Source of the DNA: Litsea cubeba
Lineage: Eukaryota > Streptophyta > Magnoliopsida > Laurales > Lauraceae
Direction: 5' to 3'
DNA length: 64,000 nucleotides
Assembly (NCBI GenBank): GCA_012931725.1
Contig: CM022946.1
Location: 135,112,268 to 135,176,267, forward strand
The position numbers and the translations under genes are program-made. Of this stretch, positions 47,682 to 59,170 are shown one piece after another. Positions within the stretch are counted from its first letter, which is position 1. Each line of letters opens with the position of its first letter. A model generated the notes under the pieces. It ran no database searches. It was not told the DNA's origin and was given only the letters and a program-made list of their open reading frames with translations.

Positions 47682-49551
47682 TCAACTGTCCCTTCCCCTC
47701 CTAGTCCTAGTGTGACTGTAAGTTTGTGAACTCATGTGGGGATGTCGAAAGGTTCGTTGAGCATCCTCAATTGAAACTCCCCGTAACACATGTGCCAACT
47801 GATTCACATTCGTATATAATCCCCGTGGGTCTTCAACCCAATAGTCTTCACCTATTCCTGTCACCTCATCAAGAATGATCATTGCATCCGAATTACGCTG
47901 CTGATAGTCAATCATACCGCTACCGATTGGCTCATTTTCTTCGGGACAGGGCGTGAAATTAGAATGAAAGTTTGGGTGTTGTAATATCCTCCACGATACT
48001 CATGCATACCAATCCATATACCCGAGAACGCAATCTGCAGGACGCCTAACTGGTTGACTACGATTCAATGCAGATAGCAGGTGATTAGGCCATCCCTCCC
48101 AAACTTGATTGATATATTGATACGCGATTTGATAATCACGGGCAGTCGGACCTCGCGTAGCACGAATAGGGGCTAATGGCGGTGGAGGAATCGTCTGAAC
48201 TCTCCCAAACTGTTTGAGCACCCTATCTGGGTGATAAGACTCAACAACATCCATGCATTTGATGCACCCACAGTAGTATGCAACTTGATTGAAAGGATGA
48301 TATTGTCTAACATCACGATATGGGTCCCAAGTCACCTGAAAGTAATTAATCCAAGCGTAAGATATGAAAGTATATAATAGAAAAAAAAAAGTTAATCCGA
48401 TACACTATTTAAAAGAAACGTCAAGTTAATTACCTGATCAGCACTCATGACATCAATTCTCTCTCGTATGCTTTGTAAAGGAGCAGACTCTCTAAGAGGA
48501 AACCAACGATGGACCCGGGGCTGAATGGCTTGATAGAGTAAGTTTGGAGTCGGAGCCAAACTTTCGAAGTGTTCGTACACCCAAGCTTCTAGTAGAGTCA
48601 AATAGCCAGCTAATTGTTTCACTTCATGCCTGCTTGCTAACCCCAACTGCCTGTATAAGTATGCTAGTGTAGCAGCACCCCATGCATATGAACGTATAGC
48701 CTCTACATCCACGAGTTTTGTAAGGAAAATGATAGGCACCCGTGTGCCACTCTTGTCAGTAAACAAGGTACAACCCAATAAGTACAGAAGGTAAGCTCTT
48801 ACTGCAGAGTCTATCATCTCGTCCCCATCATCATCAGACAAACTGGCAAACCTTTCCCGTAACTACTCCAATCTAACTGATTGGCCCCGCACTTGTATTA
48901 GCTCGTCATGTGCTTCTATCGGTTCTACTCCTAGTGCATCAACAAGGAGTGCTTGAGCTTCTTCATATGACATTCTTTCATTATAAGAAACCGTCCGCCC
49001 AATCATTGGGATGCCTAGGATAGATGCAACATCATCTAAGGTGATGGTCATCTCACCAAAAGGCATATGAAAGGTGTTCGTCTCATGTTGCCACCTTTCC
49101 ACAAAACCAGATACAGTAATCTTATTGACGGAGCGGTAAGATGCAATCACTAATGGAGCCAGTCCAGACCTCGAGACTAAATCTCTAAACCTGTCAGACT
49201 CATTCAGTTGGCACAAAGGCACTTTCTGCCCATGACTTAGACATTTCAGTGGGCCTCAATCCTGCATTCAACCATTAATACATAATTAAATAAATTAACA
49301 AATGAATAAAACTTTCATATGAAACAAGTGAAACACACCTGTCCAATCCAAATGTACCCAGCTGTATGTGTATCAAAGTTGGTCAATAATGACTTATCTT
49401 GTGTCCCCAGGGTTGGTTGATCTTCCATCTCTTGTTGTTATTCTTCCTCTTCCTCAGATACCTCTGGGTCTTCCACAACCTCTTTTACTATCTGACGTCG
49501 CTTCCTATTTGAAGCAGTAGGTCGCACCCTAGAAGAGCTTAGCCGGTCCAT
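47682..49551 (-). pseudogene. Plant mobile domain (PMD) gene, 3 exons, four premature stops
   Basis: Exons are 49,551-49,339, 49,261-48,434 and 48,335-47,682, with GT-AG borders and matching phase, giving 564 codons. The N-terminal part has a basic NRKRR patch and an acidic EEEE run. The PMD core (MAIN/MAIL1, phosphatase-7-long-form-like) shows GFVERWQHETNTFHMPFGEM followed by TITLDDVASILGIPMIGR, and later WVYEHF and HRWFPL. Stops fall at codons 38 (TAA 49,440), 73 (TGA 49,258), 204 (TAG 48,865) and 459 (TGA 48,002). PMD proteins of the host act in gene silencing and genome stability; the role of transposon-borne copies is unknown. It is convergent with the transposase gene, 635 bp apart. Confidence 0.88.
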
Positions 49552-49601
49552 TTCTAAAATACGAAAGAAAAAAATTTTATTTGACTGCTAGATCTCTATA
49601 T

Positions 49602-49756
49602 GTTCTGACCTGAGTGTCCGAACATATTACTTTTGTTCGGACCTGAGTGTCTGAAAAAAATTAATATGTTTGGATATTAGCTTCCGAACAAAACCAATTT
49701 GTTCGGACGTTAGTGTCCGAACATTTGCAACCCGTTCGGTCAATCATAGCCGAACA
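49602..49756. repeat. 33-bp palindrome array 3, upstream of the PMD gene
   Basis: Full units start at 49,618, 49,651 (degenerate), 49,684 and 49,717. Half units precede at 49,602 and follow at 49,750, all in one 33-base phase. The array starts 51 bases upstream of the PMD ATG, so it occupies its promoter or 5'UTR. Confidence 0.9.
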
Positions 49757-50224
49757 GTCGCGATTTCTGAACCTAAAACTGCGACGATGGTGGATCACAT
49801 GCAACCCAAAAACATTAGAAAACAGTAACATTGTTTGTCAAAACTTACATTGAATGAAAATCTATCCTAATAACAAGTTTTCATGGAAAAATAGGTAATA
49901 TAATATGGGAAAAAATGGTAAAGAATATATAGGAAAGAAGAAGAAATGGTAATGTTGGAAGGACCCATTTACCTTTGGAAGAGAAGGATGTCTAGAGGAA
50001 TAGGAACGCCGGTGGCACGCCAGAGAATCGCCGGAAAATGATGATCCAGTCGGTGGAGTGGAACTCACTTTTGGTTTGTGTGTGGGAAGAGCATGAAAAA
50101 GATGTGTGTGGGAAGAAAAAAGAGGGGAATGAAGATAAGGGCAGTTTAGGAATTTTTGATGTGTGTGGAAAGAAATACATTCATTTTTAAATTTTAGTAA
50201 TGTGTGTGGAGAGGAATTATGTGG

Positions 50225-50259
50225 GAAAAGATAAGTTTTGTGTGCCAATAGCAGGACTC
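50225..50259 (-). repeat. Right TIR of the Mutator-like element
   Basis: Inverted match to 43,600-43,636. The 8 bases outside, TATATATA, equal those left of the element. Confidence 0.85.
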
Positions 50260-51754
50260 TATATATAATGTTATATTTCTTATTCCCCAAGAAACCCTAT
50301 CTTAGTTAATAAGAAAGTCCCGGTACAATTATCAAAATACCCATGACCATGAACCTACTTGGTCTGGACCCACTAAGCCCAACAAGATTTGCCCCTATCC
50401 TGCCCACTAGTTCTGACATGGTAATACTATGGCCCAGCAGATCTCATTTCCAGGTCAAACCTCTGCCAAGGCCAATTAGGAACTTGGACAAGGAGAAAAT
50501 TAGGGATGTTAATGGGCTGAGCCAGCATGACCTGTTGGCCGGGCTGGAGCTCACCTCTGGTGCTAATCAAACAGAACTGGAGCTATAGCTAGATTGGTCC
50601 AGCCTGCTCCTTAATATTGGCTCTGCTTGTACCCATGCTTGGCTTGACACATTTGAAGTTCTTTTAGTGTTTTTTCTTTTGGGAAAAAGAATATTAACTA
50701 TACAGCTACCTTTATATCTGACAATTGCCATAGAACAATAGCAATTTAGATACTTTTTGTAGAGTTGTCCGTACAAGAAATGACACTCTAATATTGTTGA
50801 TTATACTCTAAAATATCCAATAAAATTTAGATTCTTTTGCTTTCCACCAAAGAAAAAGAACTGCGGTCAAAACCGTTTTACTGAGGTTGGGGTGAATAAT
50901 GTAAGAGCAACTTTTTAGCTCGCAGCAAGTATATAGAAACGATGAAGAGATGGAAGACTTCTAAATTCAGGCCAGGTGAATATTTGTGTTTTGGGTTTGG
51001 GCGGGAAGGAAAAATCGTGCGATGTCCTATGGTTGCGCGATATCACATGGTGCAGTATCCTACAACTCTATTATATGGCACAGTACAATATGCTATAGCC
51101 TATAGCCCTAGGATATCATAGTATTTAAGGGTAAAATCATCACTTTAAAACGTCATTTCCTTATTTAAATTTCAACTGATTTTGGGAAATTATGAGGTAT
51201 AAGGAGATCCATACGGTTAAAATCCAAAAAAAAAAAAAAACTAGAAAAAACTCCACTAAAAGCTAATTAGTGATGGGGAACTGAATCTTTGGGGTTCTTT
51301 TTAAACTAATGTCTCAAAATATCATTGATCGATTCAAGTTGGTTTCAGACAAATGGATGATTCAAATCAGTGCCCAAGCACATTTACACTTCATAGATCT
51401 ATCTTGACTACTAGTTCTCCAAACCCTATTTTCTCTTCCTTTGATCGTATCCGTCCATCATCTTTCATGTCCAAGGAATCCATCCTAGCCCTCGTATCAT
51501 GCACACTGAATCACATGTGATTTCATGCAAAAAATAACCCATCTCCACAACTAGTGTCCGATACAAATTTCTAATTCACGCTTTTTAGCCGACCATATCT
51601 CCAAAGAATAGAGCTTCCACTTCACCAAAAGCTTAGATAACTAAACCCAAACAGTGAACAAAACAATACTAGAAACACTAGCAAAGGCACATATAGGAAA
51701 TAACAACAGTGGAAAATAGATAAAAATACAATCTTTGTCAAGGAAATAGAGAAG
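50260..51754. other. Intergenic DNA and remnants, no gene seen
   Basis: 50,268-50,335 seems to continue the LTR-like host repeat. The rest is AT-rich with a GC-richer dispersed-repeat remnant at 50,340-50,640. No coding frame of note. Confidence 0.55.
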
Positions 51755-52873
51755 TGTTAGCCCGAGTACACAGATTAATAATTCAGTATTTAGGAAACAG
51801 ATCCTCATAATAGTGAATCACGCAACAGTAAAACAGAGTTACAGAAAGTAATTTTAGAATAAAAATTCACTTACTGTTAGAAGGCAGAAATAACAGTACT
51901 TCATTGTTGAACTTACGAAACTCAGAAATTCGTAGTAGAAGGTAGATCAAGGCTAGTGTTTAACACTATATCCTTAAGATAAAATTCGCCCCTGCAACGG
52001 TGCTAACGGGCTTTAATGGCGTCTGTCTCCCAAGATACAATGATCAACACACACAGTAGCAGCACTGCAAACTGTGTGACAGGCGAACTAGAAGTGCAAC
52101 AGGACTCTCTCTTCTTGACTATGCAAACTCGAAATTGTGCAACAGCAGCAGTGATTTGGATGCTCAAAAATGGGAAGACAAGATGCATTTTTATAGCCTG
52201 CTTCAGGTCTCTTCAATGGGGCTACATCTGTTCAGAACAGTGACTGTTCAGTGAACAGATGCATCTCTTCTTTGGACACACCTCTTGGGCTGGACACACC
52301 CTTTCATAATTGAAAGGACACACACCTCTTGGACACACCCCATTTAATCCAAAAAAAAAATATTTATTTTAATAAAAATTTCTCCAAAAACTAATAACGG
52401 GTAGTGGGCTGAGCCAGGCCCGACCCGCGCGTGAAGCCCAAGCCCACGCCCAGGCCCAGGCCCAGCCCTGTTCGGGTCAGGGTGGGGCGCGCGTGCGCGC
52501 GTGTGTGTGGTGGTGACCCAACAGAGGTCTACGTCCTCCCTCCTCCACAAAAGTGGGATGCCCTTTGGGGCTCATCTTATACCACTAAGGTAAACATATT
52601 TATACCAAAGAAATGTTTTGCTCTCAAGCAATGTGGGAAGCAAGTTTATCACTTCCTTTTCTTTCCATGTTTAACATGTTCAAGTAGTAGTGCTTAGGAG
52701 GCAATTTCTCATTCACTCCTTAATGGATTAGAGCAACCCAATACATGTCTTTAATCTACTCATGGAGTAGATTACATTCCCATGTATTACCACCTAAAAT
52801 AATAAATGGGTCCCACTTTTACTTTGGTCCAAAGATGGCCAAAATAGTGGGTTCTCTAGCCATTTTTCCAACA
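51755..52873 (-). repeat. 3' LTR of the copia element (right border firm, left border tentative)
   Basis: It starts TGTTGGAAAAATGG at 52,873 just after the polypurine tract ATGTGGGGGAT (52,884-52,874). A TATA box CTATAAAA lies at 52,196-52,189. The end CTAACA at 51,755 is the best candidate; a similar CTAACA at 51,876 is the alternative. Confidence 0.7.
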
Positions 52874-53443
52874 ATCCCCCACATGAATGAAATTGACTGA
52901 AAGCAATGAAATGATATGCAGACACACAGAGAGAGTACAATTGAAAATTTTCTGTATAGAGAAAGGTAGCTTGTGGCCTTGAACCTTCCCTTGTGAAGTA
53001 CTATCGAATTTACTGGTCGAACAGTGAACATGATGTCTTGAACTGCTCAACCTTTTGTGTAAACCGAGACAATAGAGTTCACACAGAATCTTCCCGGACA
53101 CAGTTGGTTCTCATGATTTTGTTCATTTTAGCCCTGAACAATGCCTGGTTTTCATGAGTGCTTTACAGAATTTAGCCTTATTATTCTCATAGAATCGGCC
53201 CAGTTCACACTCACATAGGTGATTCTTATTAAGAGTATCCTGCTATACCCCACTAGATTAGTCAAGATATAAGAATCATTAAAAGCTTTGCTTACCCTAA
53301 TTTCCGCTATAGGTATCACTATAATTATTATAGAAATGAGCAGGAGATATTATCTCCATAGTGATATCGTTAAGTCACACACAATTCGGTTGTCCCTTTG
53401 AACCTAAATCTTGGGGTCTCCAGTCAACTAGGTTGGGTTGCCA

Positions 53444-55330
53444 TTATGGCGACTTTTCATTCATAGGCTTTAAGCCCATTCCCCTCGATGAACGATTTAC
53501 TTGCTCTCTCGCTAAACCTTTGGTAAAGGGATCCGCAATGTTATCCATGGACTTTATGTACTCAATAGTCATAATGCCATTAGAGAGCAGTTGTCGCACG
53601 GTATTATGCCTCCGACGAATATGTCGAGACTTACCGTTATATATGGTACTCTGCGCCCTTCCAATTGCTGATTGACTATCGCAATGAATGCAGATAGGAG
53701 GCACAGGTTTTGACTATATTGGAATATCTTCTAGGAATTGACGAAGCCATTCAGCTTCTTCGCCAGCTTTATCCAGTGCAATAAACTCAGATTCCATAGT
53801 GGATCTAGCAATGCATGTTTGTTTAGAAGATTTCCATGATACCGCTGCACCACCAAGTGTGAATAGATATCCACTTGTGGATTTTGAATCATTGGTATCT
53901 GATATCCAGTTGGCATCACAGTAGCCTTCAAGTACTGCTGGATATCTCGAGTAATACAATCCATAGTTTTGGGTGTATTTTAAATATCTTAAAACCCTGA
54001 CTATGGCCTTCCAATGGTATGATTCTGGGTTACTTGTGTATCTACTCAGTTTACTAACAGCATATGCAATGTCAGGACGAGTACAATTCATGACATACAT
54101 TAGGCTCCCAATTATTTGCGCATATTCCCATTGTGATATGCCTTTTCCAGTATTTTTGGATAGATGGATACTAATATCTATAGGTGTTCTCGTTGGACTG
54201 CTATTATCTTGATTATATTTCTAGAGTATTTTCTCAATATAGTGTGATTGAGATAATATCAGTCCATCCGATGATTTAGAAGTTTTTATTCCAAGTATGA
54301 CATCGGCAACACCCATATCTTTCATATCAAACTTATTGTTTAACATTCGCTTGGTAGCTTGAATGATTTCATCATTACTACCCATAATCAGCAAATCATC
54401 AACATATAAGCAAATAATGACACAGCCATTGTTAGTGCTCTTGACATATACACACTTGTCACATTCATTGATCTTAAACCCATTTGATATCATCGAACTG
54501 TCAAATTTCTCATGCCATTGCTTTGGTGCTTGTTTTAATCCATATAGAGATTTGATAAGTCGACAAATTTTCTTGGTTTGTCCTGGAGCATTAAACCCTT
54601 CGGGTTGTTCCATTTATATTTCCTCATCTAATTCACCATTTAAGAAAGCGGTCTTTACATCCATTTGATGTATCTCGAAGTTGTGTATGGCAGCAATTGC
54701 AATTAACATTCGAATGGATGTTATCCTCGTAACTGGTGAATAAGAGTCGAAATAATCCAAGCCTTCCTTTTGTCTGTACCCTTTAACAACAAGCCTGGTT
54801 TTGTACTTTTCAATTGATCCATCTGCTTTCATCTTCCTCTTGAATATCCACTTGCACCCAAGAGTTTTACAACCTTGTGGAAGATCCACTAGTTCCCACG
54901 TATGATTTTGCAAAATGGATTCAATTTCACTGTTTATTGCCCCTTTCCAATATGGTGCCTCAGGACAGGACACCACTGCTTTAAAGCTTTTAAGCTCATC
55001 TTCTAACAAAATTTTTTGGAAAATCTGAATCAAATGTTTTTGATGTTCTAGCCCTCTTACTCCATCTAGGTTCATCAATCTCTTGTTGGTTTTGATCACT
55101 GCTATTAGCAGTATCTTCAGTTCGTTTAAGAGAACTTGATTCCTGCGAGGGTTTATTAAGAAATATATGTTCAAAGAACAATGCATTTCTTGACTCAATA
55201 ATAGTGTTAGGATGCATATCGGGAATCTCAGATTTGTTAATTAGAAACCGATACGCACTGCTATTATGAGCATACCCAATGAAAACACGGTCAACTATCT
55301 TTGGTCTTATTTTAACCTTTTTAGGTGTAG
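53444..55330 (-). pseudogene. Ty1/copia pol fragment: integrase end, RT, RNase H
   Basis: The first part gives FIGYAHNSSAYRFL of the integrase C-terminus. RT follows with CKWIFKRKMKADGSIEKYK, the catalytic CLYVDDLLIMG, and RNase H with YCDANW. A frameshift lies in a T-run near 55,011. In-frame stops are TAA 54,616-54,614, TAG 54,223-54,221 and TAG 53,716-53,714. The RT active-site YVDD is kept. The gene ends near 53,446 (TAA), about 570 bases before the LTR. Confidence 0.9.
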
Positions 55331-55670
55331 TGTGAGACCCCACCCCTGGTGGGCCCTCAATGTGAATTTGAATACTATTTATTAGCCTAAGTATTTTAAT
55401 TATACTAATTATGGGACTTAGTGAGGGTAGTTATGTATTTTCCTAGGGTTAGTCTAGTGGTGTAATTATTAGAGTCAACAGGGGGTCTTTTATTATTATT
55501 AGAGTTAGTTAGTTTGTTAGAGGCCCTAGCTAGAGTTTTGTTTTTACCATAGGGGGGTTTGCACCAAGAATCTTCTAGAAGGTCACCTAAAGACCCAAAT
55601 ACCCTCTACCCTAACCCTAATCCTATTCTAACCCCAAGGGCAATTCTGTCCCTAACCCAAAAACCCAACC

Positions 55671-55677
55671 TATATAA
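55671..55677 (+). promoter_or_regulatory. TATA box of the Tekay LTR
   Basis: CCTATATAAACA, with the identical copy at 63,463-63,470 in the 3' LTR. It lies 340 bases into the LTR, so R and U5 would make up most of its length. Confidence 0.65.
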
Positions 55678-56449
55678 ACAAAACCCTCCCCCTGCCCTAA
55701 CAACTACTGTTCATCTCCTTTTTCCTCTCTCAAGTTTCAATCTCTTCTCTCTTCTTCTTCTTCTTCTTCCCCAATTCCCTCCAACGAACCATCATCTCTC
55801 CTCCGATCTCTCTCTTCTTCTCCCCTCGCCCCAGAAATCCTCGACAGAAGGCCAGCCGAGACCAACCTGCACCATAGGAGCAACTGCCGAGACCCTGCCT
55901 TTTGGTTTCCCTGTGGTTTTCTTTCTTTTCCTTCTACCTTCAATCGATCAAGGCAAGTGCATTGTGCTGGTAGTCTAGATTGCATGTTTCCTTCCTTTGA
56001 TTTGCAGTAGAATTCCAATTTGTAATATCTATGTTTAGATCGATCCTTGAGCATGTTTGTTTGGTTCCTTTGGCCATTGATGGATGGGATTACCTCATTT
56101 GGATGATCAATGGCCGGTTGATGATGGGTGGATGATGTAGGAATGATTTATTTTGCTTCTGTAATGGTCTATGGAGAATCCCAGAAGAATTGGGTCACAG
56201 GAATGAGTTTCCGGAGATGGAATGACAAGAACCCATCTCGTAGTATTGAGATCGGAATCGAAATAGGACCACCCTTGGTAGATCAGGACCCTACGTCTAT
56301 GTGAGGGGGCCTGTGCGACCATAGGGTGCTACTTGATCTGGATTCTGATCAGAGGTGGACCACCATTCCTGTGCTTAGTGAAGAGAAGTTGTGTCCTGTC
56401 GCAGAACTGGGTTCTGTAACAGAACACAACACTGATAGGAGAGATGGAC

Positions 56450-57010
56450 AGAGTCCAGCGATGGCCGAGCTCAGCACTAGCAGAGCCCAGCGGTTGCCGA
56501 GCTCAGCATTAGTGCAGCTCAGCAACTGCCGAACTCAGCACTTGCAGAGCCCAGCGGTGCCGAGCTCAGCGTTGGCGCAGCTCAGCAACTGCCGAGCTCA
56601 GCACTGGCCGAACTCAGCGATGGCTGGATTCAATGCTAGCCGAACTCAGAGTTCTGCCGAGCATAATGGTTAGGATGAGGTTCGCGTTTAGCCGAGCTAA
56701 GTGTCTAGGCCGAGCTCAGTGCTCAAAGCCGGGTTCAGTGTTACGGCCGAACTCAGTGTTATGGCCGAACTCAGTGTTTTTACTGAGCTCAGCGCCAGAC
56801 CGGGTTCCGTGCCAGACCGAACTTCGAGCTTAGCCGAACTCAGTGCTTAACCAAGCTAAGAGCTTGACCAACCTCAATGCCTAGCCGAACTCAATCATTT
56901 TTCTGAACTTAGTTGGGTGGCCGAACTGAGCTAGGCCTTTGCCGAGCTGAGTTGGGTGGCCGAACTGAGTAGTCAATTGAGCTCCATTGCTTAGCCGAAC
57001 TCCGAGATGG
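56450..57010. repeat. Short tandem repeat field in the Tekay LTR (GCCGAACTCAGTG type)
   Basis: About 30 degenerate units of 15-25 bp share GCCGAGCTCAGC or GCCGAACTCAGTG. Further single copies lie to 57,230. The unit has a SacI-like GAGCTC palindrome at its heart. The matching part of the 3' LTR is outside the window. Confidence 0.85.
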
Positions 57011-59007
57011 ATTTCCAAAAAAAGGCAGGATTTCAACAAAGGAGACTAGAACCTGGGACATTCCCTTGAGCCAGGATTCTTAGTGTGCACGGCCAACTAC
57101 CCAGGCCAGGGAGTTAGCCGAACTCACAGGAAGTCCTGGACAAGCAGGCTTTGCCTGTAGGGTGTTTTTCCTTCTCTGGTCCCAGTGTGCCGAGCTGACC
57201 GCCCAGGCCAGGAGGTCGGCTGAGCACACTGTGTACAGTGACACTTCCCAGATTCTAATTTCTATTGTTGCAATCATATGTAGGGCCCATTGACCATTCA
57301 AATAGACTTCCATCACTGTGCCAGCCACGAGTCAATGGTACGGCTCAACCTTGACTCGTGGGGTCCACTAACTAAAGTCCAGGTTATGTAATCTAAGATG
57401 ATTCGACCTTTATACGTTACCAAATGATGCACACAACTTCTAAGCACCAAACACAATATTCCTTAGCATCTATGGTTTCACTTAAAGATCGAATTACCTG
57501 AGAGGGACCTGTATCCGAAAGTGGACCATTTACCTAGGTTGGACTGTTGCTATCTCCCTATGATTCGTGTACTTGGAGATTCATCTCCCTCACATTATGA
57601 CTATCACTCTGTTGTCCTTATTATTGCTCATACCTGTTAATTAAATGGAAAATGGAGGACCTAAACCTAGGAATACTTAGTGGTGACCGGTAATCTGATT
57701 GGGTGGATCATTGACCCGTGTCTGTGGCTAGGCGGGCCCTTTTTATGGCCTAAGTTGGATGTGAATTACCCTAGAATAGAGAGGTTAGATTGTATGGACT
57801 TGTGACCCATTAAGGTTGTAAATGGATCATATGTCATTGGATATGGACTTGTATCTCATATGGACTGTTATAGATCAGGCCATGTATTTGGTGGGCCTTG
57901 GTATGGATCCAATGATTGGTATGGATCCAATGATGGGATTGGACTTGGACTATGATCCACAGTTTATATTGAGTACTTGGACCTCTTAGGGACTTTTGTT
58001 AGGACCTTGTTCACGCAAGGCAAAGCCTAGACAGACACAGACCTTTATTGTTTCCAAGTCGGCATAGACATTCACTGAGTTGATTTAAGCTCAGCCTGTT
58101 GGACTGATCATCACTGGTAGGAGCTATTGAGATTTGTTGTGTGGCTATCATGATGAGCACTGTTGGGACGGACGGTGTGATGCCGGTTCCGGTCGTTGTG
58201 GATGATGTTGATGATATTTTGCAGGGTTAGTAATCCCTAGCATTAGCTTAGGATCCCTACCGCGACTGTGTTCAGTATGGGAGGGCCGCGGCATAATATC
58301 CCGCGGTGACCAGCTTATGTGGATGTGCCATATTGTGTAGGTTTATTACTGTTATGTTTATTATGATTCTACATGGTTATCTTGCACGACTGCATAGCAT
58401 ATGTACCTTTGTTATTCTCTTAACTTTATACATGTCTCTACTCATTTTGATGCATACATTCTATATTATCTGCATATTGTGACTTGCCAGATCTTTAGAT
58501 CTGACCCACTCTTGGTGCTTAGGTCTTGACCCCGAGTTCGAGGGCGATGCGTTCGCACTCGTTGAGGTGCCCGTAGTAGGCGACTACGGATGGGGGCCGG
58601 CCGACCATGAGGTCGAGCCGGAAGGTGGAGAGCCGACACCAGCTGTAGGGGTTTGAGCGTTCTTTTATTTAGGGTTTTGAGAGACATTTGTTGTGAGTTG
58701 GGTAGTAATGAAAAATATGTAATTAAACTTTGATTTGTTATCACTATACATCTAGGCTGGACTTCAGCCCTTCTACATTTGACATATATACAATGATACC
58801 TTATGCTTCCGCTATCTCTGTATGGCTTACGCTTATAATACGCTTCCGCGATAACAACTATTGTTACATTATTGTTCAAAAAGTTTTAAATTGGACCTCA
58901 CTGCGGACCTACGATCTTGGAAGTTCTCGGATTTTCCGGGAAGTAGCGCGCCAATTTCGGTACTTTGACGATCTTTTCGGTATCCGGAATTGGGGCGTTA
59001 CATTTTA

Positions 59008-59020
59008 TGGTATCAGAGCC
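59008..59020 (+). other. Primer binding site of the Tekay element (initiator Met tRNA)
   Basis: TGGTATCAGAGCC lies five bases after the LTR end. It is the standard plant initiator-methionine tRNA complement used by chromoviruses. Confidence 0.92.
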
Positions 59021-59170
59021 GGCAAGTCTCTAGGAAATAAAATACACTAGAAACTTTAGGACGTAGTGAGGATCTCAGTGTGGGAGTACGTGTCGGGTCG
59101 ATGGATCGGGTAGAATCAGTGTAGTCCTAAGTGTTGGACTTAAACTAACCTCATTTCTTTCTCTTGACAG

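Larger units (their letters stand above)
43600..50259. mobile_element. Mutator-like element with OTU-fused transposase and PMD gene (6,660 bp)
   Basis: Short imperfect terminal inverted repeats (GAGTTCTGCTATTGGCACAC at 43,600 and GAGTCCTGCTATTGGCACAC inverted, ending 50,259) are flanked by TATATATA on both sides, within a TA run. Inside are two convergent spliced genes and three arrays of 33-bp units. The layout is that of an autonomous Mutator-like element plus an accessory PMD gene. Both genes carry only in-frame stops and no frameshifts. The insertion lies in an older LTR-like repeat. Confidence 0.9.
51755..55330 (-). mobile_element. Ty1/copia retrotransposon, 5' part removed by the Tekay insertion
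   Basis: The minus strand holds the end of integrase, RT and RNase H, then the polypurine tract and 3' LTR. The 5' part (LTR, gag, integrase core) is cut off at 55,330 by the Tekay element and should continue beyond its right end. Internal stops and a frameshift show it is dead. Confidence 0.88.
55331..59002 (+). repeat. 5' LTR of the Tekay element (3,672 bp)
   Basis: It starts TGTGAGACCCCACCCC and ends GGGGCGTTACA. A TATA box TATATAA lies at 55,671-55,677, followed by CT-rich sequence with a CTT run. It contains a GCCGAGCTCAG repeat field. Its left border abuts the interrupted copia integrase. Confidence 0.92.

Noticed and set aside
52344..52697. Pro/Arg-rich frames on both strands
   Set aside because: They lie in the GC-rich part of the copia LTR and have no domain.
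55605..55645. Telomere-like CCCTAACCCTAATCC
   Set aside because: Only two or three irregular units, inside an LTR and repeated in the other LTR.
55559..56054. Frames of 105-139 codons, repeated at 63,351-63,847
   Set aside because: Both are inside the Tekay LTR; CT-rich sequence gives frames on both strands.
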